DNA of 64,000 bases from an uncultured Collinsella sp. (GTDB taxonomy: Bacteria; Actinomycetota; Coriobacteriia; Coriobacteriales; Coriobacteriaceae), in NCBI GenBank assembly GCA_902494555.1, contig CABUTR010000004.1, positions 1 to 64,000 of the forward strand. Direction: 5' to 3'. The position numbers and the translations under genes were made by a program. The number at the start of each line of letters is the position of its first letter. The stretch's first letter is position 1. Below the pieces are notes generated by a model. The model was not told the DNA's origin, searched no databases, and saw only the letters and a program-made list of their open reading frames with translations. Below, in pieces: positions 1 through 9,089 of this stretch.

Positions 1-3
1 AAA

Positions 4-26
4 GGAAAGCACTTAATGTGCTTTCC
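4..26 (-). terminator. short hairpin, possible terminator of an upstream minus-strand gene
   Basis: A perfect 9-bp inverted repeat (GGAAAGCAC / GTGCTTTCC) with a 5-nt loop. Read on the minus strand it is followed by only three T residues before the window edge, so a terminator role is tentative. Bases 27-121 hold no gene I can support. Confidence 0.3.
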
Positions 27-121
27 GTCTTGCGCAGGACTGTAGAGCAGCAAACTTAACCCCCGCCCTCAGCCCCGGAGACCCTCCCGGATGGCCCCGA
101 AAAATTTTTTCAAAAAAGTTG

Positions 122-151
122 TTGCGCGTCGGACAGACTTCTGTGTATACT
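122..151 (+). promoter_or_regulatory. promoter of tRNA-Asp
   Basis: A TATACT -10 box at 146-151 lies 18 bp after a TTGCGC -35-like box at 122-127 and about 46 bp before the mature tRNA 5' end, a normal leader length. Box match and position are seen directly; use as the promoter is inferred. Confidence 0.5.
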
Positions 152-197
152 AATCCCCGCAGCGCACGCGAGCGGAAACAAACGCGAACGTCTGCCT

Positions 198-275
<78 letters not shown>

Positions 276-283
276 ACGCAATT

Positions 284-311
284 AAAGCCACGTCTTCGGA
301 CGTGGCTTTTT
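284..311 (+). terminator. rho-independent terminator after tRNA-Asp
   Basis: Stem AAAGCCACGTC / GACGTGGCTTT closed by a TTCG tetraloop and running into five T residues, starting nine bases after the tRNA CCA end. Confidence 0.9.
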
Positions 312-468
312 GCGTTTGATGCACTTTGTTTCGATAGAACGATTGCCCTGGTGCATCTTCGCCCAGAATCCCCGCGCCTTCGGGAACGCAAGTAAAATCT
401 AATAAGTATATCTGTCTGAACAACAGCTTTGTTGCGCAACACCTGTTCTACGAGGCAGGGGGTTAGGT

Positions 469-556
469 TATACTAAATTGCACTGTGCGCCGCATCTGAT
501 GCATTTCGCTCCAAGCGCGGCACTCAGTGGATATCCGATTTACCATTTGGATATCC
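469..556 (+). promoter_or_regulatory. promoter and TGGATATCC direct repeats upstream of the Rrf2 gene
   Basis: The 312-634 gap has no gene. It contains a TATACT -10 box at 469-474 with only a weak -35. Two copies of TGGATATCC follow at 528-536 and 548-556, exactly 20 bp apart (two helical turns), each with the palindromic core GGATATCC. They lie about 80-105 bp before the Rrf2 start and are candidate autoregulatory sites. The function is inferred. Confidence 0.4.
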
Positions 557-634
557 TGGCGGTCATTTAGCGTCTCGACACAAGCTCGGCCCCGGAGCTC
601 GTTCGAGCTGTTCGTATTCCTTGAAAGGGGAAAA

Positions 635-1120
635 ATGGACATATCGAGGAAGACTGATTACGCCCTTCGTATGCTGGCGATGCTTGCTGAGGATCCGGAG
701 CGTTTGCTTTCTGTTCGCACCGCTGCCGAAGAGGTCAATGTCCCGTATTCGTTTGCCCGTTCGATTCAGCATGGTTTGGTCCAGGCCGGTATTGTGGAGA
801 GCCTGCGTGGCGTCCACGGTGGCATGCGTCTCAAGGTCAGTCCGGACGACGTCACTATCCGCCAGGTCGTCGAGGCCGTTCAGGGCCCTATGGTTATGAA
901 CGACTGCACCGCCCCCGATGGTGACTGTGCGCGCATGGGCGCGTGCTGCTATCATCCCCTGTGGGCCGGAGCCCAGGCGTTGATGCGCGACTACCTCGAT
1001 TCCGTTTCGCTCGGCGATATCGTCGCCCATCGCCAGTTTCCGGCTGTCGATCCCAAGTTCGCCGATCGCGATGCGTTTCCCGAGTACGCTGCCTGCGCGT
1101 ACGCTTGCCGGGAGGAATAG
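635..1120 (+). CDS. Rrf2 family transcriptional regulator, probable Fe-S sensor
   Basis: A 161-residue Rrf2/IscR-type regulator. The N-terminus (MDISRKTDYALRML) opens the winged helix, with the recognition region around residues 27-62 and the typical wing GVHGGMRL at 59-66. Cysteines 91, 98, 104 and 105 form the cluster-binding loop seen in IscR, NsrR and RirA, so a redox- or NO-sensitive [Fe-S] cluster is likely. I chose the ATG at 635 because GAAAGGGG sits just upstream and the family N-terminus begins there; an in-frame extension to 527 lacks family similarity. The MutY-like gene follows 21 bp later and may be co-transcribed. The specific signal cannot be told from sequence. Confidence 0.88.
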   Translation: MDISRKTDYALRMLAMLAEDPERLLSVRTAAEEVNVPYSFARSIQHGLVQAGIVESLRGVHGGMRLKVSPDDVTIRQVVEAVQGPMVMNDCTAPDGDCARMGACCYHPLWAGAQALMRDYLDSVSLGDIVAHRQFPAVDPKFADRDAFPEYAACAYACREE

Positions 1121-1141
1121 CGCCGCATAAGGAGTATAGCT

Positions 1142-2047
1142 ATGATTCAGGACCCCTTTCGTTCGATGATTCGTTCGGAAGGGGTCTTGCGTTATCGCGA
1201 CCTTCCGTGGCGCCGAACGCGCGACCCGTATATCATCTGGCTCTCCGAGGTCATGCTGCAGCAGACGCAGGTGCCGCGCGTGGAGACGCGTATGCCGGCG
1301 TGGCTCGATCGCTTTCCGACTGTTCAGGCGCTCGCTCAGGCTGTCCCTTCCGATGTCTTGGATGCGTGGCAGGGGATGGGCTATAATCGCCGCGCCTTGG
1401 CGCTTCACAGGGCTGCACAGTGCGTTGTAGAGGACTGGGATGGGGAGTTTCCGCGCGAGACGCGTGACTTGGTCGCTCTGCCCGGCATTGGCCCGGCAAC
1501 GGCGCAGGGCATCCGTTCGTTTGCATTCGATCTTCCGGGCGTGTATTTGGAGACCAATGTGCGCACGGTCTTTTTGCATCATTTCTTTCCCGATGTGCCG
1601 GCCGTTCCCGATCGCGAACTGGTGCCGCTGATCCAAGCTGCCTGTCCGGCGGCCCCCGGTGCGGCGGCGGACGAGATCGCGCCCTTTGCCGCGCCTCAAG
1701 ACGATGCCGACACGCCGCGCGCTTGGTATTACGCATTGCTGGATTACGGCGCGTATCTTAAAAAGACACTGCCCAATCCGTCCAGGCGGTCGGCGGGCTA
1801 TAGTCGTCAGTCCAAGTTTGAGGGCTCGCGCCGCCAAAAGCGCGCGCATATCGTGCGTATGTTGTTGGCAGCGCGCGATGGGCAGCCGGCGGGGATTACG
1901 CTTGCTGATGCCGTGGTGGGCGTTAACGAGATGGAAGCGGCAGCCGGTCGCGGGCCGGTCGAGTGCGACTTGATCGCGGGCATTCTAGCTGACCTGGAGC
2001 GCGAGGGCTTTTGCCGAGCCGAGGACGATCGTTGGTTGAGTGTGTAG
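1142..2047 (+). CDS. MutY-like adenine glycosylase lacking the Fe-S cluster
   Basis: A HhH-GPD DNA glycosylase of 301 aa. The MutY signature WLSEVMLQQTQV (residues 33-44) includes Glu36, the counterpart of the catalytic Glu in MutY, and the hairpin is LPGIGPATA (113-121). Three departures stand out. The catalytic Asp motif LDGNV reads LETNV, so Glu137 replaces Asp. The C-X6-C-X2-C-X5-C cluster motif is absent; its place holds a basic Ser/Arg-rich stretch (208-233). The NUDIX-like 8-oxoG-recognition domain is replaced by a short segment that resembles a winged helix. Clusterless MutY relatives are known, so the gene may still be active. It lies 21 bp after the Rrf2 gene. Family assignment is firm; activity on A:8-oxoG is uncertain. 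Confidence 0.85.
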   Translation: MIQDPFRSMIRSEGVLRYRDLPWRRTRDPYIIWLSEVMLQQTQVPRVETRMPAWLDRFPTVQALAQAVPSDVLDAWQGMGYNRRALALHRAAQCVVEDWDGEFPRETRDLVALPGIGPATAQGIRSFAFDLPGVYLETNVRTVFLHHFFPDVPAVPDRELVPLIQAACPAAPGAAADEIAPFAAPQDDADTPRAWYYALLDYGAYLKKTLPNPSRRSAGYSRQSKFEGSRRQKRAHIVRMLLAARDGQPAGITLADAVVGVNEMEAAAGRGPVECDLIAGILADLEREGFCRAEDDRWLSV

Positions 2048-2161
2048 CCCGCTCAAATCTGAAGAACGGGATTGTAAGGTTTAAATTCGCGGCTTGAGGG
2101 CATCCTAAAGACAAGGTCGCTCAAAGCTTATGGGCGGCACGTGTTGAAGGGAAGTACACCT

Positions 2162-2701
2162 ATGGATTTTGAGAACTCTCAGACCAAGAAGAACCTCGAG
2201 ACTGCTTTTGCCGGTGAGTCCCAGGCACACACCAAGTATCGCTACTATGCATCCAAGGCCAAAAAGGACGGCTACGTTCAGATCTCGAATATCTTTGCCG
2301 AGACGGCGGGCAACGAGTCCGAGCACGCCAAGCTGTGGTTTAAGTATCTGCACGACGGCGCCGTTCCGGGCACTCTGGACAACCTGCGTGACGCCGCCGC
2401 GGGCGAGAACTACGAGTGGACCACGATGTACGACGAGTTCGCCAAGACCGCCGAGGAGGAGGGCTTTGCCGAGATCGCCGAGAAGTTCCGTGGCGTCGCC
2501 GCCGTCGAGAAGGCCCACGAGGAGCGCTACAACAAACTCGTCGAGCGCATCGAGTCGGGCGAGGTGTTTGAGCGTGAGGGCGTGAAGGTGTGGAAGTGCC
2601 TGAACTGCGGGCACCTGCACGTTGGTGCCGAGGCGCCTGAGGTGTGCCCGGTGTGTAACCACCCGAAGGCGTACTTTGAGGAGCAGGTGGTGAACTACTA
2701 G
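2162..2701 (+). CDS. rbr: rubrerythrin
   Basis: A 179-aa rubrerythrin, a non-haem di-iron peroxidase that reduces hydrogen peroxide in anaerobes. The ferritin-like four-helix domain covers residues 1-135, with iron-ligand helices visible as [12 protein letters not shown] and [11 protein letters not shown] and a later [11 protein letters not shown]-terminal rubredoxin knuckle (CLNCG ... CPVC, about residues 145-170) holds the Fe(Cys)4 electron-entry site. The ATG at 2162 is preceded by AAGGGAAG at good distance; an upstream in-frame GTG at 2141 overlaps that site and is less likely. It fits the oxygen-sensitive lifestyle implied by the rest of the window. Confidence 0.95.
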   Translation: MDFENSQTKKNLETAFAGESQAHTKYRYYASKAKKDGYVQISNIFAETAGNESEHAKLWFKYLHDGAVPGTLDNLRDAAAGENYEWTTMYDEFAKTAEEEGFAEIAEKFRGVAAVEKAHEERYNKLVERIESGEVFEREGVKVWKCLNCGHLHVGAEAPEVCPVCNHPKAYFEEQVVNY

Positions 2702-2722
2702 CGCGTGGCGCTAGCGTGAGCT

Positions 2723-2808
2723 GGGCCGGGAGGGCCGGACTACCTTCCCTCCTCGCTCACGGCTTCGCAGGGTCGCGTTGAGGGAAGGTAGTCCGGCCCT
2801 CCCGGCCC
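2723..2808. repeat. palindromic element A, copy 1 (29-bp arms)
   Basis: A perfect 29-bp inverted repeat (2723-2751 with 2780-2808) around a 28-nt loop. The first 26 loop bases (2752-2777) are identical to those in the second copy at 3653-3678, while the arms are unrelated in sequence. A shared tail leads into the hairpin at 2859. It starts 21 bp after the rubrerythrin stop. Confidence 0.85.
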
Positions 2809-2858
2809 GCTTTGGGTCGTCGCGTGCTCGCTACAGAAAAGCTGATAAAAAAGTTTGT

Positions 2859-2888
2859 GTGCCGCCCCTTATGGGGCGGCACGTTTTT
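2859..2888 (+). terminator. rho-independent terminator in the tail of element A, copy 1
   Basis: Stem GTGCCGCCCC / GGGGCGGCAC with a TTAT loop followed by GTTTTT. The same stem recurs at 3759-3788 after the next gene, so terminator and repeat travel as one unit. Confidence 0.88.
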
Positions 2889-2973
2889 GTGGGGGCCGGT
2901 TGGGGCGGTGACGTTGCTTAGAGGGTACACTGGGTAGCGTTGGCTATTCGTTTCCTCTTGTGAGGTGTTGGTT

Positions 2974-3606
2974 ATGGGTAAGAAGTCTCGGGCTCGGGTT
3001 GCTGCGGCGGGGACTCGCAAGGATCCTGGTCGTCGGGTTGCCGAGGGTAAAAAGGCCGATCGTGCTGAGAAGGACAAGAAAGTCGGCGTGCATGCTCATC
3101 CTGAGTGGGCGCCCCATTTGAATTCGGCTAGTGAGGATTTGACTGCTAAGTTGTTTACTCTGGTCGAGGTTATCTTGGGCGTGGTGCCCGTGGTGGTCAT
3201 TGGCCTGTTCCTGGCCTCTAAGGATGCCACGAGCGTGGATAAGCTCACCGATGTCTTTTCTCAGGACCCCTCGATGGTGGTTACGTTTATCTCTGCGTGC
3301 CTGCAGCCGTTTGTGGCGTACATGTTGTACATGATTTATCGCAAATACTGCGAGGGCGACGCTGGTTTTGCCGCCGGCAACCTGATCGGTCTTTTGTGCT
3401 CCGAGATCCTACTGCTCAATATCCCAGGCGTCATCGGTATGGGCATCTTGCTGTGGCGTGTTTGGCGCAACGTCGCCCCGCACTTTGAGAGCTGGTTGTT
3501 TGAGCGTCGTGCAATGGGCGTGCTGGCAGACATTGCGGGCTCGCTCGTGATTTTAACCTTGGCGTTTATGTGCGCCACCGCCGCCCGCGGTCTCGCGGGC
3601 ATGTAG
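2974..3606 (+). CDS. hypothetical four-helix membrane protein
   Basis: A 210-aa protein with no family I recognise. Residues 1-50 are highly charged and Lys/Arg-rich (cytoplasmic or nucleic-acid-facing). Four hydrophobic stretches follow at about 58-80, 100-121, 133-163 and 183-207. The ATG at 2974 has GAGGTG six bases upstream. It is flanked on both sides by copies of palindromic element A and its associated terminator, so it is a single-gene unit. No catalytic motifs are visible. The basic N-tail plus small membrane domain suggests a membrane-anchored accessory protein, but that is a guess. Confidence 0.75.
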   Translation: MGKKSRARVAAAGTRKDPGRRVAEGKKADRAEKDKKVGVHAHPEWAPHLNSASEDLTAKLFTLVEVILGVVPVVVIGLFLASKDATSVDKLTDVFSQDPSMVVTFISACLQPFVAYMLYMIYRKYCEGDAGFAAGNLIGLLCSEILLLNIPGVIGMGILLWRVWRNVAPHFESWLFERRAMGVLADIAGSLVILTLAFMCATAARGLAGM

Positions 3607-3623
3607 TCTGTCCTCACCGACCA

Positions 3624-3709
3624 CGGAGCGCAGGGCGGGGAAACCTTTCCCTCTCGCTCACGGCTTCGCAGGGTCGCGCGAAGCAAAGGTTTCCCCGCCC
3701 TGCGCTCCG
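3624..3709. repeat. palindromic element A, copy 2 (25-bp arms)
   Basis: A perfect 25-bp inverted repeat (3624-3648 with 3685-3709) with the same 26-nt conserved loop segment (3653-3678) as copy 1 but entirely different arms. It begins 18 bp after the preceding stop codon. The region from 3710 to 4041 otherwise holds only the terminator tail and no convincing gene. Confidence 0.85.
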
Positions 3710-3758
3710 GCGTTGAGTCGTCGCGTGCTCGTTACAGAAAAGCAGATAAGAAGTTTGC

Positions 3759-3788
3759 GTGCCGTCCCTTATGGGGCGGCACGTTTTG
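3759..3788 (+). terminator. rho-independent terminator in the tail of element A, copy 2
   Basis: Stem GTGCCGTCCC / GGGGCGGCAC with a TTAT loop, then GTTTTG. Nearly identical to the hairpin at 2859-2888. Confidence 0.85.
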
Positions 3789-4041
3789 TTTGGGGGTCCC
3801 GGTCTCCACAATTTTCGTCAAGCTTTTGGTTAGATTTTGGTCAGTTGGCGTAAGGGTGGAAGGCCAAAAGATTGCTGGCGAAAAAAGCTCAGAGAAAGTG
3901 CTGGTAGGGGAGTTGTTGAGCTTTTCGACAGCTTTTGAGCAAAAGAAACTTTGTGGCTATTGCCGGCGATTGCGTTGTCGCGGTCATGGCGGTGCGGGAT
4001 GCTGGTCGTAAGCGTCGAATGCTCCGATTTTGGAGGCCAGC

Positions 4042-4476
4042 ATGGATCTGTTTCTTGAGACTCCGCAGCAACAAGCCGAGCGCATGCTGCGTCAGCAGCA
4101 ACGACTCATGGAGATGCAAATGCAAGGGGCGGCAGTCCAGCCCTTTGCGCAGAATGTCGTGCCCGCTGCTGTACCCGCAGCTGTGCCCGGGTGCGAATCG
4201 GCACCAGAGGCCTATTCCGTACAGCAAGATTCATATGCGCAGGAGCTCGCGTTCGACAAGCGTCGTGCGCGTCGTCGCCGCGTGGGCCAGCGCCTGCGCA
4301 CCTTGGCGATGATCGTGCTCATCCCGCTGGGGCTTGCAGTCATCTTTCTGGCGTCGTATGCGCTCACCTGCATTCTTAACGGTGCTTCGCCCAGCGAAGT
4401 GCTCCAACATCTGTCAGCCCTCGGCCAGCGCCTAGGCGATGTCATGACAACCATCCAGGTCGGTTGGGAAGGCTGA
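4042..4476 (+). CDS. hypothetical single-pass membrane protein, Gln-rich N-terminus
   Basis: A 144-aa protein. Residues 7-36 are Gln/Met-rich and probably helical (QQQAERMLRQQQRLMEMQMQ), and 37-70 are Ala/Pro/Val-rich and likely disordered. A strongly basic patch (KRRARRRR, about 73-80) precedes one transmembrane helix at about 90-115, followed by a short outside tail. The basic patch on the N-side predicts N-in topology. The ATG at 4042 has GGAGG six bases upstream. I recognise no family. Confidence 0.7.
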   Translation: MDLFLETPQQQAERMLRQQQRLMEMQMQGAAVQPFAQNVVPAAVPAAVPGCESAPEAYSVQQDSYAQELAFDKRRARRRRVGQRLRTLAMIVLIPLGLAVIFLASYALTCILNGASPSEVLQHLSALGQRLGDVMTTIQVGWEG

Positions 4477-4500
4477 CGTTTGCCACCATTGGTCTTCTTG

Positions 4501-4538
4501 GATGCAAGGATTATCGCCACGAGTGGAATCCTTGCATC
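4501..4538. repeat. 12-bp inverted repeat between the membrane gene and the nucleotidyltransferase pair
   Basis: GATGCAAGGATT and its exact reverse complement lie 14 bp apart. No T-run follows on the plus strand, so it is either a weak terminator for the gene ending at 4476 or a regulatory palindrome for the next operon. Confidence 0.45.
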
Positions 4539-4566
4539 TTACGGGCCCTATCGTGCGACTGAATAG

Positions 4567-4587
4567 TATTATTGTAGATGAATAATA
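4567..4587. promoter_or_regulatory. AT-rich inverted repeat, candidate autoregulatory operator
   Basis: TATTATT and AATAATA, 7-bp arms with a 7-bp spacer, 12 bp before the start of the nucleotidyltransferase gene and inside a local AT-rich promoter-like stretch. Toxin-antitoxin operons commonly carry such sites for the DNA-binding antitoxin; that role is inferred. Confidence 0.4.
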
Positions 4588-4599
4588 ACAGGATTTGAT

Positions 4600-5130
4600 A
4601 TGTATAAGCAGGATTTAGAGCAGACTCTGTTGGGCATTGACGAAGAGGCAGAGCTGGAAATAGGTCCAAGAGACGACAGGCCGAGCGTTGTATTGGTGGG
4701 AGGAAGCGCCTTCATGCTAAACGATGTGACGAATCGTTCGGTTACACATGACATTGATGTGTTTGAGGCAGATAAGTGCCTCCGCGAGATCATAGCTCGA
4801 TACCCCGAGGTGAATGGTATGGCGGTGGCATATTGTAATCAGATGCCATTCAATTACGAAGACCGTTTGATTCCCTTGGATATTGGGGCGCGTTTTATCA
4901 GGTACTTTACGCCATCCTTGGAGGACCTGGCGGTAATGAAGCTCTATGCCTGTCGTCCGAACGACATCATCGATCTTCATAGTCAGGCATTCGTCGACCG
5001 ACTTGATTGGGGCTTGCTCGAATGGCTTATATTCGACGAGGGAGAGGCGTTGGCGTCGTCGCCTTCGGAGCGGAGTTATCAAGAGATGGTCTGTGCATAC
5101 AGGCAATATAAAAAGGAGGTGCGTGGTTGA
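4600..5130 (+). CDS. nucleotidyltransferase-fold protein (DUF6036-like), probable toxin of a two-gene module
   Basis: A 176-aa protein with the polymerase-beta-type nucleotidyltransferase core: the GGS motif in VLVGGSAFML (about residues 32-41) and the acidic pair in THDIDVFE (about 49-56). That arrangement is typical of DUF6036 and AbiEii-like proteins. The 3' end overlaps the next gene by four bases (TTGA), showing translational coupling. Base composition is visibly more AT-rich than the flanking genes, suggesting acquisition by transfer. Such NTase proteins paired with an HTH protein are known as toxin-antitoxin or abortive-infection modules (MenAT/AbiE type), but this pair is not one I can name. 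A housekeeping role cannot be excluded. Confidence 0.7.
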   Translation: MYKQDLEQTLLGIDEEAELEIGPRDDRPSVVLVGGSAFMLNDVTNRSVTHDIDVFEADKCLREIIARYPEVNGMAVAYCNQMPFNYEDRLIPLDIGARFIRYFTPSLEDLAVMKLYACRPNDIIDLHSQAFVDRLDWGLLEWLIFDEGEALASSPSERSYQEMVCAYRQYKKEVRG

Positions 5131-5690
5131 ATCTGACTTTTGAGGGGTTCTTGAAAGGCTATTGCCGAGAGCTGTCCGGGCAGCAGTCGCTGAATTTTAG
5201 AAAGCTGGTTAAGCAGGCGACGACGGATGCGCCGCGCGTGGCGGAGCCTCTGTTTTTGCTCGCTTTGGCGCAAGGAAAAGCCGAATACGTTCTGGGTTTA
5301 TCCGAGGGCTCGTGGATGGAACGGGATTACCGAGACGTTTTATCCTTGTACGGTCAAGCGGGTAGCATGGCGTCTTTATGCGCCAAAAGTGAGCTCCCTA
5401 ATCGTTATGCCAACGTTTGGCGTGCGTATAGAGCGGTGAAGGAAAAGCCGGCGGCCGATAGAAGGGTGAACGCCCTGATGAGAAAGAAAACGCTGGAAGC
5501 ATTGGAGGAATCGGGTGTAACGCGCTATGGCCTCTGCCGTGCTCTGCGCCTGAATAAAGGAAACGTATACGCATACTTGGCCGGCGATGACTCAAAGGTG
5601 AGCAGGAAAACGGCGCGCCGCATTATGGAATATGCGGAGGAGAGGGGCGCCCAAGAAGGGGCCGGGCGCCCGGTGTGTGTGGCGGGGTAA
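5127..5690 (+). CDS. HTH protein, probable antitoxin/regulator partner of the nucleotidyltransferase
   Basis: A 187-aa protein. The N-terminal 115 residues are helical with no motif I know. Residues about 128-165 look like a lambda-repressor-type HTH (VTRYGLCRALRLNKGNVYAYLAG), followed by a short tail. The start is TTG at 5127: AAAGGAGGT lies six bases before it and the TTG overlaps the upstream TGA stop. The gene is thus read only by coupled translation, as is common for toxin-antitoxin pairs. The AT-rich composition matches its partner. An antitoxin or autorepressor role is inferred from the HTH and the coupling. Confidence 0.65.
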   Translation: MNLTFEGFLKGYCRELSGQQSLNFRKLVKQATTDAPRVAEPLFLLALAQGKAEYVLGLSEGSWMERDYRDVLSLYGQAGSMASLCAKSELPNRYANVWRAYRAVKEKPAADRRVNALMRKKTLEALEESGVTRYGLCRALRLNKGNVYAYLAGDDSKVSRKTARRIMEYAEERGAQEGAGRPVCVAG

Positions 5691-5741
5691 GATTGATCGC
5701 GGTTTTGATTGATGACCGATTGAGTTTGTTGGGCGGAGTCT

Positions 5742-7097
5742 ATGTCTGCTATTGATATCGTGCTTGTTATGATCGCCTTGGTGGCGGTGGGGGTTGCTGT
5801 GACCTGCGCCCTCCAGCTCAAGAGCCTGCGTGCCGAGCTGCGGGAGCGTGGCGACAGTAGCGCGGAAACGCTGGCAGCACTCGAACAGGCCAACAACGCG
5901 CTCGATGCCCTGAACGTCGCGCTGGCCGAAACCCGCCGCACGGCCAATGCCATCGCGCAGCAGCAGACGACCGATGCGGCCGTGGAGCAGCAACGTTACC
6001 TGACCATCGCGCGCGAGTTCTCGCAAGCTGGTGACCGGATGGATGACTTGCGCCGCGAGACGGCCCAACAGCTCGGCGCCAATCGCGAGGGCATCGAGCA
6101 TCGCCTGGACAAGGTGCGCGAGACGGTCGATGCTCAGCTGGGCGCCATCCGCAAAGACAACAACGTGCAGCTCGATCAAATGCGTGCGACGGTGGACGAG
6201 AAGCTCTCTCGCACGCTCAACGATCGCCTGTCGGCATCGTTTAAGCAGGTGAGCGACCAGCTCGAGGCCGTGTACAAGGGCCTGGGCGACATGCAGTCCA
6301 TCGCCACCGGCGTGGGCGACCTTAAGCGCGTGCTGGGCAACGTGAAGGCGCGTGGCATTTTGGGCGAGGTGCAGCTGGGTGCAATTCTGGCGGACATCCT
6401 TACACCCGACCAGTATCTGGAAAACGTCGCCACCAAGCCCGGCGCCTCGGAGCGCGTTGAGTTTGCCGTCAAGCTGCCGGTGGACGAGGGCGACCCCGTG
6501 CTGCTGCCGATTGACTCCAAGTTTCCGGGCGACGCGTACGAGCACTTGCTCGACGCGCAGGAGTCGGGCGATGCGGAGACCGTGGCGGCTGCGCGCAAGA
6601 CGCTCGACACCATGGTCAAGCGCGAGGCCAAGGACATCTGCGAAAAGTACCTGAGTGTGCCGGCAACGACCAACTTTGGCATCATGTTCGTGCCGTTTGA
6701 AGGACTGTACGCCGAGGTCGTCAGCCGCCCCGGGCTTATCGAGACCCTGGGCCGCGACTATCACGTCAACGTAGCCGGTCCCAGCACCATGGCCGCCATT
6801 CTCAACAGCCTGCAGATGAGCTACCAGACGTTTAGGCTGCAAAAACGTACCGACGACGTACTGCGCGTGCTCTCCGCCGTCAAGGCCGAGCTGCCGCGCT
6901 ATCAAAAGGCGCTTCGCCGCGCCCAGCAGCAGATCGAGACCGCGGGCAAAACGGTCGAGGGCATCATCACCACGCGCACCAACGTCATGGAGCGCAAGCT
7001 CAAGGACATTGATGCGCTGGAAGATGCCGAGGAGGCCGACGAGATTTTGGGGCTTACGTCCGCGGAGCTGCTCGCAGACCAAAAAGACGAGGACTAA
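5742..7097 (+). CDS. rmuC: RmuC family DNA recombination protein
   Basis: A 451-aa RmuC homologue. An N-terminal membrane helix (about residues 3-22) is followed by a long coiled coil (about 25-170) and the RmuC nuclease-like domain (about 190-400), recognisable by GVGDLKRVLGNVKARGILGE and by FVPFEGLYAEV. RmuC restrains inverted-repeat-promoted recombination in E. coli and is predicted to be a restriction-endonuclease-fold nuclease anchored to the membrane. The length is usual for the family. It sits alone between the nucleotidyltransferase pair and an ABC exporter, with an imperfect terminator hairpin right after the stop. In a genome this rich in palindromes its role against inverted repeats is noteworthy. 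Confidence 0.92.
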   Translation: MSAIDIVLVMIALVAVGVAVTCALQLKSLRAELRERGDSSAETLAALEQANNALDALNVALAETRRTANAIAQQQTTDAAVEQQRYLTIAREFSQAGDRMDDLRRETAQQLGANREGIEHRLDKVRETVDAQLGAIRKDNNVQLDQMRATVDEKLSRTLNDRLSASFKQVSDQLEAVYKGLGDMQSIATGVGDLKRVLGNVKARGILGEVQLGAILADILTPDQYLENVATKPGASERVEFAVKLPVDEGDPVLLPIDSKFPGDAYEHLLDAQESGDAETVAAARKTLDTMVKREAKDICEKYLSVPATTNFGIMFVPFEGLYAEVVSRPGLIETLGRDYHVNVAGPSTMAAILNSLQMSYQTFRLQKRTDDVLRVLSAVKAELPRYQKALRRAQQQIETAGKTVEGIITTRTNVMERKLKDIDALEDAEEADEILGLTSAELLADQKDED

Positions 7098-7100
7098 TTG

Positions 7101-7150
7101 CGAAAAGCAGCGGGGCACCGGCGCAAACGCGGGCGCCCCACCGCTTTTCG
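7101..7150 (+). terminator. imperfect terminator hairpin after rmuC
   Basis: CGAAAAGCAGCGGGGC pairs with GCCCCACCGCTTTTCG (two mismatched positions) and the right arm carries the TTTT. It starts three bases after the rmuC stop. Confidence 0.6.
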
Positions 7151-7223
7151 TATCGCACTTGTCTGAAGCGTGCTCCAATGTGCAACAATGGCGTTTCGCC
7201 CTATCAGACGCGAAAGGAAGCCC

Positions 7224-9026
<1,803 letters not shown>

Positions 9027-9089
9027 GCGTCTCGGACGTGGGACAATTGAGCCCATAAGTTTATTGTGCCGTTGAGCCGAGGAGTCGTT

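Noticed and set aside
3790..4011. 73-codon plus-strand frame between element A and the membrane gene
   Set aside because: No ribosome site, no recognisable motif and poor codon use; it covers a repeat tail.
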